DNA of 31,119 bases from CAZART01 sp964487555 (GTDB lineage Bacteria; Bacteroidota; Rhodothermia; Rhodothermales; VXPQ01): the NCBI GenBank assembly GCA_964487555.1, contig CAZART010000061.1, positions 1 through 31,119 of the forward strand, read 5' to 3'. This document shows, one piece after another, positions 8,903-17,005 of the stretch. Position numbers and translations under genes: made by a program. Below the pieces are notes generated by a model. It worked only from the letters and a program-made list of their open reading frames with translations. It did no database searches and had not been told where the DNA came from. Numbering within the stretch: position 1 is the first letter of the stretch; the number at the start of each line of letters is the position of its first letter.

Positions 8903-9835
8903 ATGAGTACCGCCGTTCTCGACCATCCGAAAAAATCCGCATCCAAGATGCAGCGGCTCGTCGCCCGCGTGCGCCGTGCGTCGCCGTGGAACAGCGGCTA
9001 CGCCCTGGTCGCTCCGTACGTCATCCACCTGCTCATCTTCTTCGGGTATCCGCTGCTATTTTCGATCGTTCTGGTTTTCCATCGCTGGGACGTCATCACG
9101 CCGATGGAATTCGTCGGCCTCAAGAACTTCTGGCGCCTGTTTCACGATGATCTCTTCTTTCGTGCGGTGATCAACACGGGCGTCTTTCTGGCCGTCCACA
9201 TTCCGCTTCAGATCTTTGTCGCGCTCTTCTTCGCGGAGCTGTTGAACAAGAAGTTCTTCGGCCGAGGGGTTTTCCGGTCCATCTATTTTCTGCCGGTCGT
9301 CGTCTCCGGCGTGGTGGTCACGATACTTTTCCAGCAGCTCTTCTCTTTCGATACGGGGTTCATCAATAATCTGATTACCGCTCTGGGCGGCCGGCGCGTG
9401 CCATGGCTCTCCTCGCCCGATTTAGCCATGCCCTCTATCGCGATCCTGGCGACCTGGAAAAACGTGGGGCTCTATATCATCTTGTTCCTCGCCGGCCTTC
9501 AGAACATACCGGCGACGATCTACGAGTCGGCGGAGATCGACGGTGCGAACGCCTGGCAGCGGTGGTGGAACGTCACGCTCCCGATGCTGAATCCGATGGT
9601 CGTGACGGTCGTGGTCCTTTCGACGATCGGCGGCTTCTCGCTGTTTATCGAGCCCTACGTACTGACGGGCGGCGGCCCGCTCAACAGCACCCTCTCGGCG
9701 CTGCTTTACATTTACAATCAGGCCTTCTATTTCAATCACATGGGCTATGCGGCCGCGCTGGGCCTGTGCTTCGCTTTGATGATCCTGGTCGTCGTCCTGC
9801 TGCAGCGGCGCTTCGTCGAACGCGACATTTATTGA
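8903..9835 (+). CDS. Sugar ABC transporter permease, MalF/UgpA-like
   Basis: 310 aa inner-membrane permease with six predicted hydrophobic segments. The first is Y-V-I-H-L-L-I-F-F-G-Y-P and the last is near A-A-L-G-L-C-F-A-L-M-I-L-V-V-V-L-L. The cytoplasmic EAA-loop that docks on the ATPase is at about residues 210-235 (Y-E-S-A-E-I-D-G-A-N-A-W-Q-R-W-W, then T-L-P-M-L-N-P). It pairs with the next permease to form the membrane channel. No ATP-binding subunit is encoded in the window, so a shared MsmX/MalK-type ATPase elsewhere is expected. Confidence 0.95.
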   Translation: MSTAVLDHPKKSASKMQRLVARVRRASPWNSGYALVAPYVIHLLIFFGYPLLFSIVLVFHRWDVITPMEFVGLKNFWRLFHDDLFFRAVINTGVFLAVHIPLQIFVALFFAELLNKKFFGRGVFRSIYFLPVVVSGVVVTILFQQLFSFDTGFINNLITALGGRRVPWLSSPDLAMPSIAILATWKNVGLYIILFLAGLQNIPATIYESAEIDGANAWQRWWNVTLPMLNPMVVTVVVLSTIGGFSLFIEPYVLTGGGPLNSTLSALLYIYNQAFYFNHMGYAAALGLCFALMILVVVLLQRRFVERDIY

Positions 9836-9845
9836 ACATGATTTC

Positions 9846-10655
9846 GTGAAACGTTTTTTCATCTACATAGCGCTCCTGGTCGGCGTCGCGATCTTCGGCT
9901 TTCCATTCGTATGGATGGCCGCCGCGACGCTTAAGCCCGAGCTGGAGATCGGCGACCTGTCGCTGATTCCCTCGGAGTGGACGCTCGACAGCTACCGGCT
10001 CGTTTTCGATACCATACCCATCGGCCGCGCTTTTGTGAACAGCGTCGTGGTGGTCACCGCCGTGACCGGCTCTGTGCTCGTCTTTGGGTCGATGGCCGGC
10101 TACGCCCTCGCCAAGCTGCGCTGGAAAGGCCGCGAAACGGTCTTCATGGTCATCCTCTTCACCATGATGGTGCCGTTTCTGGTGTTGCTGATTCCCCTCT
10201 ACACGGTCGTCGTCAAGTTCGGCTGGACGGACTCGCTCCTCGGCGTCATCATCCCCTTCATGATGAACGCGACGGCCGTGCTGATTCTGCGGCAGAGTTT
10301 CCTGACGGTGCCGTCCGAGCTTCTGGACGCCGCCCGCGTAGACGGCTGCAGCGAATGGCGGATTCTCTTCACCCTCGTCTGGCCGCTGTCTGTGCCTGCG
10401 CTGGTCACGGCGGGCATCATCGTCTTTGTCGGCACGTGGAATGAAGTCCTGTGGCCGCTCGTAGTCATCCGCCAGGAAGCGTGGATGACGATGCCTCAAA
10501 TGGTGGCGCTCTTCGCCGTAGGCGGCGGTGCGTCGGCGCGCCTCGGTCCGCAGCTCGCCGCCGCGGTGCTGCTCGGCCTTCCGGTGATCGTGGCGTATCT
10601 GTTCTTCCAGCGGCAATTCATCGCCAGTCTCGCGTCGTCGGGGGTGAAAGGGTGA
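9846..10655 (+). CDS. Sugar ABC transporter permease, MalG/UgpE-like
   Basis: 269 aa, started at GTG 9846 because the only nearby upstream ATG (9838) runs into a stop at once. Six hydrophobic segments are visible. The EAA-loop is L-L-D-A-A-R-V-D-G-C-S-E-W-R-I-L followed by V-W-P-L-S-V-P-A. The segment F-P-F-V-W-M-A-A-A-T-L-K-P near the N-terminus is typical of MalG-type subunits. It forms a heterodimer with the preceding permease. Its stop overlaps a GTG start of the next gene (GTGA), which ties the transporter to the putative sugar-processing genes downstream. Confidence 0.95.
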   Translation: MKRFFIYIALLVGVAIFGFPFVWMAAATLKPELEIGDLSLIPSEWTLDSYRLVFDTIPIGRAFVNSVVVVTAVTGSVLVFGSMAGYALAKLRWKGRETVFMVILFTMMVPFLVLLIPLYTVVVKFGWTDSLLGVIIPFMMNATAVLILRQSFLTVPSELLDAARVDGCSEWRILFTLVWPLSVPALVTAGIIVFVGTWNEVLWPLVVIRQEAWMTMPQMVALFAVGGGASARLGPQLAAAVLLGLPVIVAYLFFQRQFIASLASSGVKG

Positions 10656-12136
10656 CTGTAGCGTCTTCTTTTTGTTCAGGACGATGTGCCGGCTCCGTCC
10701 GTTTTACGTGGCGCGGCCGGGCGGCCGGGGTCAGGGGACAGGGCTGCCGGGTACGTAGCTTGGGCGCCACTCTTCTCCTCCTCCTTCTCCCAGCCTGCAT
10801 GACGCGGCCGAGTTCGCTCGAGGCACCGCCAGCCTCTCTCGTCAACTTCGGCCATCTGGACCATTTGCTGGAGGTGGTGGAGAGGGACGGTGTCGAGTAC
10901 GGGATCGTGCATATCTACTCGGAGGCGCCGGATTATGGGTGGGTGCATGACGACGACGAGGGCGCGGCGTGTGTGGATGATGCGGCGCGGGCGGCTGTGC
11001 TCTACCTTCGGCATTTCGAGTTGACGGAGGATGCCGACTCGCGTCGAAAGGCGGAGGCGCTCCTTCGGTTCATCCTGTACATGCAGACGGAAGAAGGGCT
11101 CTTCTACAATTTCGTCTGGAATCGCGATCTGAATGTGAATACCGAGCATCCGAACAGCCGAGCGGATGAGCTTTCGTGGTGGACGGCGCGCGGTGTATGG
11201 GCGCTCGGGCGGTGCGCGGAGGTCTTTTCCGGAGAGGACCTGGGGAGTCGCTGCGTCGAAGCCGCGCGGCGCACGTATCCCCACGTGGAGGCACGCCTCG
11301 AAGCCTACGGAGAATCGTTCGAGGAGAACGGCAGGCGGTACCCGCGCTGGCTACCCTACGAAACGGCGTCGGACGCGACGAGCGAGCTCTTGCTTGGACT
11401 CCTGGCGGTTTCGCGCGTGGACTCTTCCGAGCGGCTCGACATCATGATGCGGCGTCTGGCGGAAGGCATCGGGATGATGCAGTACGGCCGCATCGGCGAA
11501 TTCCCCTTCGGCGCCCATGCGTCGTGGACCGAGACGTGGCATGCCTGGGGCAATGCGCAGACGCAAGTCCTCGCGCAGCTCGCCCCGAGATCGGCTATGC
11601 ACGAGGCCGATCAGTTTTACCCGCTCCTTCTGGTGGATGGCTGGATGCATTCCATGGATTTCAGCGATCCCGCGAATGTGCGGCGGTTCGAGCAGATTGC
11701 CTACGGAGTGCGGGGCGTGGCTCTGGGTCTTCTCGAACTCTACGAAACCACCGGGGAGGCGCGGTACGCCACGATGGCCGGACTCGCGGCGTCGTGGTTC
11801 ACCGGAAACAACGTCGCCGGAGTCGCGATGTACGACCCCGCAACCGGACGCGGCTACGACGGCATCGGCGGTCCCGGAACCGTGAATCGGAATGCCGGTG
11901 CCGAGTCGACGATCGAGGCGCTCATGACGCTCCTCGCGGTGGAGCGAGACTCCACGGCGCGGAAATGGCTCTTCGCGCGCGGCGACGTGCCGCGTGATTT
12001 GACTCGCGACGGTAAGGTGTATCGGTACCGGGTGTTTCGGGTCGATGGGGCCCGCGTCGGCGTCATCTTAAATCTCACAGACCAGGAATCCATGCTTCTC
12101 GAAGGCGACGACCTGGCGGCATTTTTAGATACATAA
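10652..12136 (+). CDS. Putative six-hairpin (alpha/alpha toroid) lipoprotein associated with GH130
   Basis: 494 aa from GTG 10652, which overlaps the permease stop; the frame is also open further upstream, but that part lies inside the permease gene. A long basic n-region precedes L-L-L-L-L-L-P-A-C, giving a lipidated Cys49. The body is helical and repeats pairs such as D-E-G-A-A-C-V-D-D-A-A-R-A-A-V and N-F-V-W-N-R-D-L-N-V-N-T. W-W-T-A-R-G-V-W-A-L-G and E-T-W-H-A-W-G-N-A-Q-T-Q also recur, as expected for an (alpha/alpha)6 barrel. The D-D-A-A-R-A motif recalls the D-D-N-A-R-A-L proteins that I remember beside GH130 (COG2152) genes in other bacteria; this is memory, not a search. It may be a periplasmic glycosidase or glycan-binding protein. 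The catalytic residues are not identified. Confidence 0.7.
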   Translation: MTVASSFCSGRCAGSVRFTWRGRAAGVRGQGCRVRSLGATLLLLLLPACMTRPSSLEAPPASLVNFGHLDHLLEVVERDGVEYGIVHIYSEAPDYGWVHDDDEGAACVDDAARAAVLYLRHFELTEDADSRRKAEALLRFILYMQTEEGLFYNFVWNRDLNVNTEHPNSRADELSWWTARGVWALGRCAEVFSGEDLGSRCVEAARRTYPHVEARLEAYGESFEENGRRYPRWLPYETASDATSELLLGLLAVSRVDSSERLDIMMRRLAEGIGMMQYGRIGEFPFGAHASWTETWHAWGNAQTQVLAQLAPRSAMHEADQFYPLLLVDGWMHSMDFSDPANVRRFEQIAYGVRGVALGLLELYETTGEARYATMAGLAASWFTGNNVAGVAMYDPATGRGYDGIGGPGTVNRNAGAESTIEALMTLLAVERDSTARKWLFARGDVPRDLTRDGKVYRYRVFRVDGARVGVILNLTDQESMLLEGDDLAAFLDT

Positions 12137-12172
12137 CGGATCCGCGAATCGAGACCGCGGAGAAACCTGCCT

Positions 12173-13168
12173 ATGAACCTATTTGCGAAGTCGGAGCGGC
12201 CCGTGTTGGAGCCCATCAGGGAACTCCCCTGGGCCAGTGGAGCGGTGTTCAATCCGGCCGCGTGGTACGACGGTCAGACGATCCATCTGCTCTTTCGTGC
12301 GGTGGCCGAAGGATATGAGCGGATCCGACTTCCGCACGCGGCAGACGGCGAGCCGGACACGGGCTTCGACGACTACGTCTCGAGCATCGGATACGCAGCG
12401 AGCCGAGACGGACGTGCCTTCGAGGTGCGACCGGAGCCGTTCCTCTCACCGGATAGCCCGTCCGATCTTTACGGCGTCGAGGACCCGCGCCTGGCGCGGC
12501 TGAACGGCGAGTACTACGTGACCTATACCGCACTGGAAAGCGAGGCGTTCGCTCCGGATGCAATCGTTCGGATCGGGCTGGCGTCGACCCGCGACTTCCG
12601 GACGGTCGAAAAACACGGCGTGATCGGTCCGCCCGAGCGCGACAAGGATGCCGTGATCTTTCCCGAGCTGATCGGCGGCAGGATCGCCATGCTGCACCGG
12701 ATCGTGCCGGACATCCAGCTGATCTATTTCGACGATCTTCAGCAGCTGCGCCGGCCGCCGGCGGAGCTGTGGAAGGCGCACATGGAAGAGCTCGATCGGC
12801 ACGTCGTTATGCGGCCGCGGGAAGAATGGGAGGCGATCAAGATCGGTGCCGGTCCGACGCCGATAAGGACCGACGAAGGCTGGCTCTTGATCTATCATGG
12901 CGTAGACCGTCAGCACGTCTACCGAGCCGGAATCGCGCTGCTCGATCTGGAGGATCCTTCGCGCGTGATCGCCCGATGTGCGGAGCCCGTACTCGAGCCC
13001 GAGGCGGAATTTGAGCGCCTCGGCGACGTGAACAACGTCGTGTTTCCTGAGGGGGCCGTCGTAATCGACGGCACGATCCACGTGTACTACGGCGCGGCGG
13101 ACCGCGTGATTGGCCACGCTGCCGCTTCTCTCGACGACGTGCTCGCAGCCCTGACCGCCGGCCGTTAG
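12173..13168 (+). CDS. GH130 beta-mannoside phosphorylase-like enzyme
   Basis: 331 aa, no signal peptide, so cytoplasmic. The five-bladed beta-propeller signatures of GH130 are in order: S-G-A-V-F-N-P-A-A, L-L-F-R-A-V-A-E, Y-G-V-E-D-P-R, K-D-A-V-I-F-P-E, E-W-E-A-I-K-I-G-A-G-P-T-P-I, L-L-I-Y-H-G-V and N-N-V-V-F-P-E-G. Asp104 in E-D-P-R matches the family's general acid. The basic residues expected for phosphate binding, including Lys223 of I-K-I-G-A-G and the His of Y-H-G, are present, so a phosphorylase is more likely than a hydrolase. Known members cleave beta-1,4- or beta-1,2-linked mannosides to mannose-1-phosphate. This fits intracellular breakdown of the sugar taken up by the ABC system. 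Confidence 0.9.
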   Translation: MNLFAKSERPVLEPIRELPWASGAVFNPAAWYDGQTIHLLFRAVAEGYERIRLPHAADGEPDTGFDDYVSSIGYAASRDGRAFEVRPEPFLSPDSPSDLYGVEDPRLARLNGEYYVTYTALESEAFAPDAIVRIGLASTRDFRTVEKHGVIGPPERDKDAVIFPELIGGRIAMLHRIVPDIQLIYFDDLQQLRRPPAELWKAHMEELDRHVVMRPREEWEAIKIGAGPTPIRTDEGWLLIYHGVDRQHVYRAGIALLDLEDPSRVIARCAEPVLEPEAEFERLGDVNNVVFPEGAVVIDGTIHVYYGAADRVIGHAAASLDDVLAALTAGR

Positions 13169-13178
13169 TCTTTTTTCT

Positions 13179-14159
13179 ATGCGCTCCATCACGACGCCAC
13201 CCCCGATTTCGCCGTTACGGCTGCACGGCGGCCGCCCGATTCTCGAGCCTGTCGCCGATCACCCGTGGGAGTCGCGCGTCGTGCTGAATCCTGCCGCGGT
13301 GCTGCACGAGGGTGCCTGCGTGATGCTCTACCGCGCACAAGGGGAGCGGATGGACGGAGTCGCCCCGTCATCCCTCGGGCTGGCGCGTTTCACGCCGGGC
13401 CTCGAATTGCTGAATCGCCGTCCGGAGCCGGTGCTGGCGCCGGGCTCGAGTTATGATGCGCTGGGCGTCGAAGATCCGCGCTGCACGCGCGTCGACGACA
13501 CGTTTTTCCTGCACTACACGGGCTATGCAGGCGGGGAGGACGTCTCGATCTGCCTGGCCACAACGCGAGATTTCGAGCACTGGGAGCGACACGGGCCGAT
13601 TGCGGGAGACGTCAATCAGGTCCCGAACAAGAATCCGGCGCTGTTTCCGGAGACGGTCGACGGCCGATGGCTTCTCCTGCATCGGCCGATGAAGGGTCTG
13701 GATGCCATGACGATTCATCTGGCGGAAGCCGATACGCCCTACGGTCCCTGGCGCTCGCGTGGCCGGCTCATGGAATCGTATTCATACCGCGAGTTCGAGC
13801 GCTCCTGGATCGGCGCCGGCGGACCGCCCATCCCACTCGGTGATCGCCGGTTTCTTATGATCTATCATCAGGGCCATTTCACGGCCGAGGGTTCGCGCGA
13901 GTACGACCTCGCCGCGGCGCTCCTCGATTTCGATCGGGAGGATCCGATTCTGGCGAGAATCGAGCCGCTCATGCGTCCGACCGGTGCTCTCGAGCAATCG
14001 GGCGACCCCGATCTTGGCGTCGACAACGTGCTCTTCACCTGCGCCGGCTATGTCGCAGGCAACGACCTCGTCATCCCCTACGCCGGTGCCGACAGCCGTA
14101 TTTTCGGTGCGTCCGCACCCCTTCTCGATCTGGTGGCCGCGCTGGAAGGGAGGCGATAA
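13179..14159 (+). CDS. Second GH130-family protein, possible hydrolase-type or altered-specificity paralogue
   Basis: 326 aa, starting 10 bp after the first GH130 gene. It keeps L-N-P-A-A, M-L-Y-R-A-Q-G-E, L-G-V-E-D-P-R (Asp99), N-K-N-P-A-L-F-P-E and M-I-Y-H-Q-G-H. No signal peptide is evident. The block aligned with I-K-I-G-A-G of its neighbour reads S-W-I-G-A-G, so the lysine is replaced by Trp210. The blade with N-V-V-F-P-E-G has become N-V-L-F-T-C-A-G. GH130 members lacking phosphate-binding basic residues are known to be beta-1,2-mannosidases (hydrolases). This copy may have that activity or another linkage preference (inference from a hand alignment). It is the last gene of the packed operon. 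Confidence 0.87.
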   Translation: MRSITTPPPISPLRLHGGRPILEPVADHPWESRVVLNPAAVLHEGACVMLYRAQGERMDGVAPSSLGLARFTPGLELLNRRPEPVLAPGSSYDALGVEDPRCTRVDDTFFLHYTGYAGGEDVSICLATTRDFEHWERHGPIAGDVNQVPNKNPALFPETVDGRWLLLHRPMKGLDAMTIHLAEADTPYGPWRSRGRLMESYSYREFERSWIGAGGPPIPLGDRRFLMIYHQGHFTAEGSREYDLAAALLDFDREDPILARIEPLMRPTGALEQSGDPDLGVDNVLFTCAGYVAGNDLVIPYAGADSRIFGASAPLLDLVAALEGRR

Positions 14160-14293
14160 GCGACAAATCTTTTGGCCGGGTGACCCTCCGCCGGACGTTC
14201 TTCCGATAGAGAGGTACTGTGAGCAGCTTCCTCCAACCCGGGAAGCGGACGGGTCGCCGCACATCACGACGGCCGAAACCAAGCGCGGGAAGC

Positions 14294-15577
14294 ATGGCCA
14301 TGAACAAAAAACTGATCCTGTTAACACTGGCGGCGTTGCTGGCCGGACTCCCCGCAGGAGAAGCCGCGGCACAAAGCAAGTACCCGACGGATGCCCCGCG
14401 GACGAACAAGCCGCCGGTGTCCTCCGCCATCGACGTGAAGCTCGCCGCGCCGGAGATTTCGGCCGTTTACATCCTGGCCCCGAACGGGGAGGCCGCGACC
14501 GTCGTTTCGGGCTCGGGGCTACATTTTCAGCTGGGGCTGACCGGCGGACCGCCGACGCATTTTCGGCTGAGCACGGTGAACGGTTTCCCCGGTGCCGACT
14601 GGAAGGCCGTGCCCTCGACCTCCGGGTTCCTCTACGAGCTGCCTTCTTCGGCACGGATCGACGGTCCGAAGACCTTCTACGTCCAGGCCATGAACGACGC
14701 GGGAAAGAGTCAGGTCGTCAGCACGCCCTTCGAGTACCGCACGCTGCGCCCGGACCTGGATCCTTCCGTCACGCAGTCATCCGCGACCGTGTATCCGGGC
14801 CAGAACGTGACGTACACCGTCATGGTGCAGAACAGCGGCGAGGCGGCGGCCGCCGCGGTCACGGCCGACAACGACCTGCCGGACGGGTTCGACTACATCT
14901 CGCACATGCCTTCGGCGGGCTTCGCATGCGAGCATCAGAGCAGCCAGAACAAGCTGCGGTGCACGGGGGGATTGATCGAAGCGGGGCAGGCGGCAACGAT
15001 CTCGATCGTGACGAAGCTCGCGCTGTCGGCGCAGGCGGGACATCAGCTGTTCTTTGGCGTTACGGCCGATCCGGAGAACCAGATCGCCGAGTCCAGCGAG
15101 ACGAACAACACGGCCGGCGCCGTGGCTACGACGGTGGAGACGCCTCTGGTCGAGCAGGTGGTGCACGGGGGGGATGCCGTTCTGTTTTCAAGTAAGCACG
15201 GTTTCGCGTTCCTGGCGGCGGCTCTCGATGAACAATCCGAGTGCCTCTTCGCGCGGGGCAATGGCGAATACCACCTCCGATTCAAACTCGCGGCGGTCTT
15301 ATCGATCTCCAAGCCCGTTGTCGGCCGATGCCGTTTCGACTTCTTCGCCGATAAGCCGCTCAATCCGCCATGGAGGCTGGCTGCGGTGGAGCTCGCCGCC
15401 GATCCGATGCCTCATGGGACAAGCTGGCACACGGAATGGTTAGTCAATCCGAAGCTCTCGACCGACGACCCGCACTTCAGCCTAAAGGTTGAGGCCGGAC
15501 CGGTGTACGGGCGAGTCCTGTCAATTACGCTGGCCGGCCCTTCCGGCGCCGATTGGCGTGACGCCTTTCAGGAATAA
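14294..15577 (+). CDS. Exported DUF11/CARDB-like protein, copy 1
   Basis: 427 aa from ATG 14294, with GGGA 6-9 bases upstream; the frame is open back to 14219 but without a signal peptide start. The signal peptide M-A-M-N-K-K-L-I-L-L...A-A-A-Q is cleaved near residue 26. The first ~110 mature residues form an Ig-like segment. A DUF11/CARDB-type domain follows (V-Y-P-G-Q-N-V-T-Y-T-V-M-V-Q-N-S-G, then S-S-E-T-N-N-T-A-G) with a Cys pair (F-A-C-E-H and L-R-C-T-G-G). The last ~145 residues are a separate domain with another Cys pair and the terminal D-W-R-D-A-F-Q-E. There is no T9SS sorting domain. The mature N-terminal two-thirds are identical at DNA level to the next gene. Function unknown; probably a periplasmic or surface adhesin-like protein. 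Confidence 0.85.
   Translation: MAMNKKLILLTLAALLAGLPAGEAAAQSKYPTDAPRTNKPPVSSAIDVKLAAPEISAVYILAPNGEAATVVSGSGLHFQLGLTGGPPTHFRLSTVNGFPGADWKAVPSTSGFLYELPSSARIDGPKTFYVQAMNDAGKSQVVSTPFEYRTLRPDLDPSVTQSSATVYPGQNVTYTVMVQNSGEAAAAAVTADNDLPDGFDYISHMPSAGFACEHQSSQNKLRCTGGLIEAGQAATISIVTKLALSAQAGHQLFFGVTADPENQIAESSETNNTAGAVATTVETPLVEQVVHGGDAVLFSSKHGFAFLAAALDEQSECLFARGNGEYHLRFKLAAVLSISKPVVGRCRFDFFADKPLNPPWRLAAVELAADPMPHGTSWHTEWLVNPKLSTDDPHFSLKVEAGPVYGRVLSITLAGPSGADWRDAFQE
14369..15139 (+). repeat. 771-bp identical cassette, copy A
   Basis: Every base compared by eye is identical to 15667-16437 (offset 1298). The left edge lies at the A|Q signal-peptide cleavage codons and the right edge falls at a codon boundary before the diverged C-terminal domain. 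Confidence 0.95.
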
Positions 15578-15591
15578 AGCGCGAGACGATC

Positions 15592-16890
15592 ATGAATCGC
15601 ATACTTCTTGTTTCGAGCCTGGTGCTGCTGTTCGGTTTCCTGGGCGTCCTAGCGGGTCCTGCTAATGCACAAAGCAAGTACCCGACGGATGCCCCGCGGA
15701 CGAACAAGCCGCCGGTGTCCTCCGCCATCGACGTGAAGCTCGCCGCGCCGGAGATTTCGGCCGTTTACATCCTGGCCCCGAACGGGGAGGCCGCGACCGT
15801 CGTTTCGGGCTCGGGGCTACATTTTCAGCTGGGGCTGACCGGCGGACCGCCGACGCATTTTCGGCTGAGCACGGTGAACGGTTTCCCCGGTGCCGACTGG
15901 AAGGCCGTGCCCTCGACCTCCGGGTTCCTCTACGAGCTGCCTTCTTCGGCACGGATCGACGGTCCGAAGACCTTCTACGTCCAGGCCATGAACGACGCGG
16001 GAAAGAGTCAGGTCGTCAGCACGCCCTTCGAGTACCGCACGCTGCGCCCGGACCTGGATCCTTCCGTCACGCAGTCATCCGCGACCGTGTATCCGGGCCA
16101 GAACGTGACGTACACCGTCATGGTGCAGAACAGCGGCGAGGCGGCGGCCGCCGCGGTCACGGCCGACAACGACCTGCCGGACGGGTTCGACTACATCTCG
16201 CACATGCCTTCGGCGGGCTTCGCATGCGAGCATCAGAGCAGCCAGAACAAGCTGCGGTGCACGGGGGGATTGATCGAAGCGGGGCAGGCGGCAACGATCT
16301 CGATCGTGACGAAGCTCGCGCTGTCGGCGCAGGCGGGACATCAGCTGTTCTTTGGCGTTACGGCCGATCCGGAGAACCAGATCGCCGAGTCCAGCGAGAC
16401 GAACAACACGGCCGGCGCCGTGGCTACGACGGTGGAGGCTCCTCTGGTCGAACAAGTCGTGCCGGGTGCGCTCGCGATGATGCTGGCGAAGGAGAACGGC
16501 TACGAATTTAGAGCGTCGGACGTCCAGGGGCCATCGTCCAATCCATGCAGGATTCTTGTGAATCAAGGAAAATTCGACCTCACGCTTCATCCGAAGACGC
16601 CGCCGTTTCTCTGGACCATAGATGACAGTGCCGGTGCCGCCAGGTGCAGGTACGAGTTCTTCGCCGAGAAGAGCTTACGCGGACCCTGGAAGCTTACGAA
16701 CGTTGAAGTATCCGTCAACGGTGGTGACATGACGTGGATTACAGCCCCGGCCGTTCAAACGGACAATCCGCATTTCACGCTCGAGGTCGCGAATCAGGAA
16801 GGCAACTCGATCGCACACGGACGGATCGACTCGATCACGCTCTCTGCTCCCCAGAATCATCACGATTGGCGCGACGCTTTTCGGGACTGA
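15592..16890 (+). CDS. Exported DUF11/CARDB-like protein, copy 2
   Basis: 432 aa, starting 14 bp after copy 1. Its signal peptide (M-N-R-I-L-L-V-S-S-L...A-N-A-Q) is unrelated in sequence to that of copy 1. From the cleavage site to the end of the DUF11-like domain the protein is identical to copy 1. The C-terminal ~150 residues are homologous but diverged: C-R-Y-E-F-F-A-E-K-S-L against C-R-F-D-F-F-A-D-K-P-L, D-N-P-H-F-T-L-E-V against D-D-P-H-F-S-L-K-V, and the ending D-W-R-D-A-F-R-D. The pair of cysteines in this domain is kept. This looks like a constant stem with a variable tip. No enzymatic motif is recognised. Confidence 0.85.
   Translation: MNRILLVSSLVLLFGFLGVLAGPANAQSKYPTDAPRTNKPPVSSAIDVKLAAPEISAVYILAPNGEAATVVSGSGLHFQLGLTGGPPTHFRLSTVNGFPGADWKAVPSTSGFLYELPSSARIDGPKTFYVQAMNDAGKSQVVSTPFEYRTLRPDLDPSVTQSSATVYPGQNVTYTVMVQNSGEAAAAAVTADNDLPDGFDYISHMPSAGFACEHQSSQNKLRCTGGLIEAGQAATISIVTKLALSAQAGHQLFFGVTADPENQIAESSETNNTAGAVATTVEAPLVEQVVPGALAMMLAKENGYEFRASDVQGPSSNPCRILVNQGKFDLTLHPKTPPFLWTIDDSAGAARCRYEFFAEKSLRGPWKLTNVEVSVNGGDMTWITAPAVQTDNPHFTLEVANQEGNSIAHGRIDSITLSAPQNHHDWRDAFRD
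15667..16437 (+). repeat. 771-bp identical cassette, copy B
   Basis: Second copy of the block at 14369-15139. Flanks on both sides differ: the signal-peptide codons on the left, and a homologous but diverged C-terminal domain on the right (GTCGAGCAGGTGGTG becomes GTCGAACAAGTCGTG). Confidence 0.95.
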
Positions 16891-17005
16891 CCGTCACCTG
16901 GCACCGTGCGACGAGAGCACCCTGAGCCTTGGGATCGGGCAGCGGCCGCGTGCGAACTCAGCTCAGGTGGGGTCCTGGTTCTGGAAGAAGGCAAGGGCAT
17001 CGTTA

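Noticed and set aside
10451..10651. Upstream extension of the six-hairpin lipoprotein frame into the permease gene
   Set aside because: The added residues are Arg-rich and overlap a conserved permease. The GTG at 10652 gives translational coupling and leads into a lipobox.
14369..16437. Assembly artefact as explanation of the 771-bp duplication
   Set aside because: Each copy sits in an intact gene with its own signal peptide and its own C-terminal domain, so a simple duplicated contig end does not explain it. Long reads would settle this.
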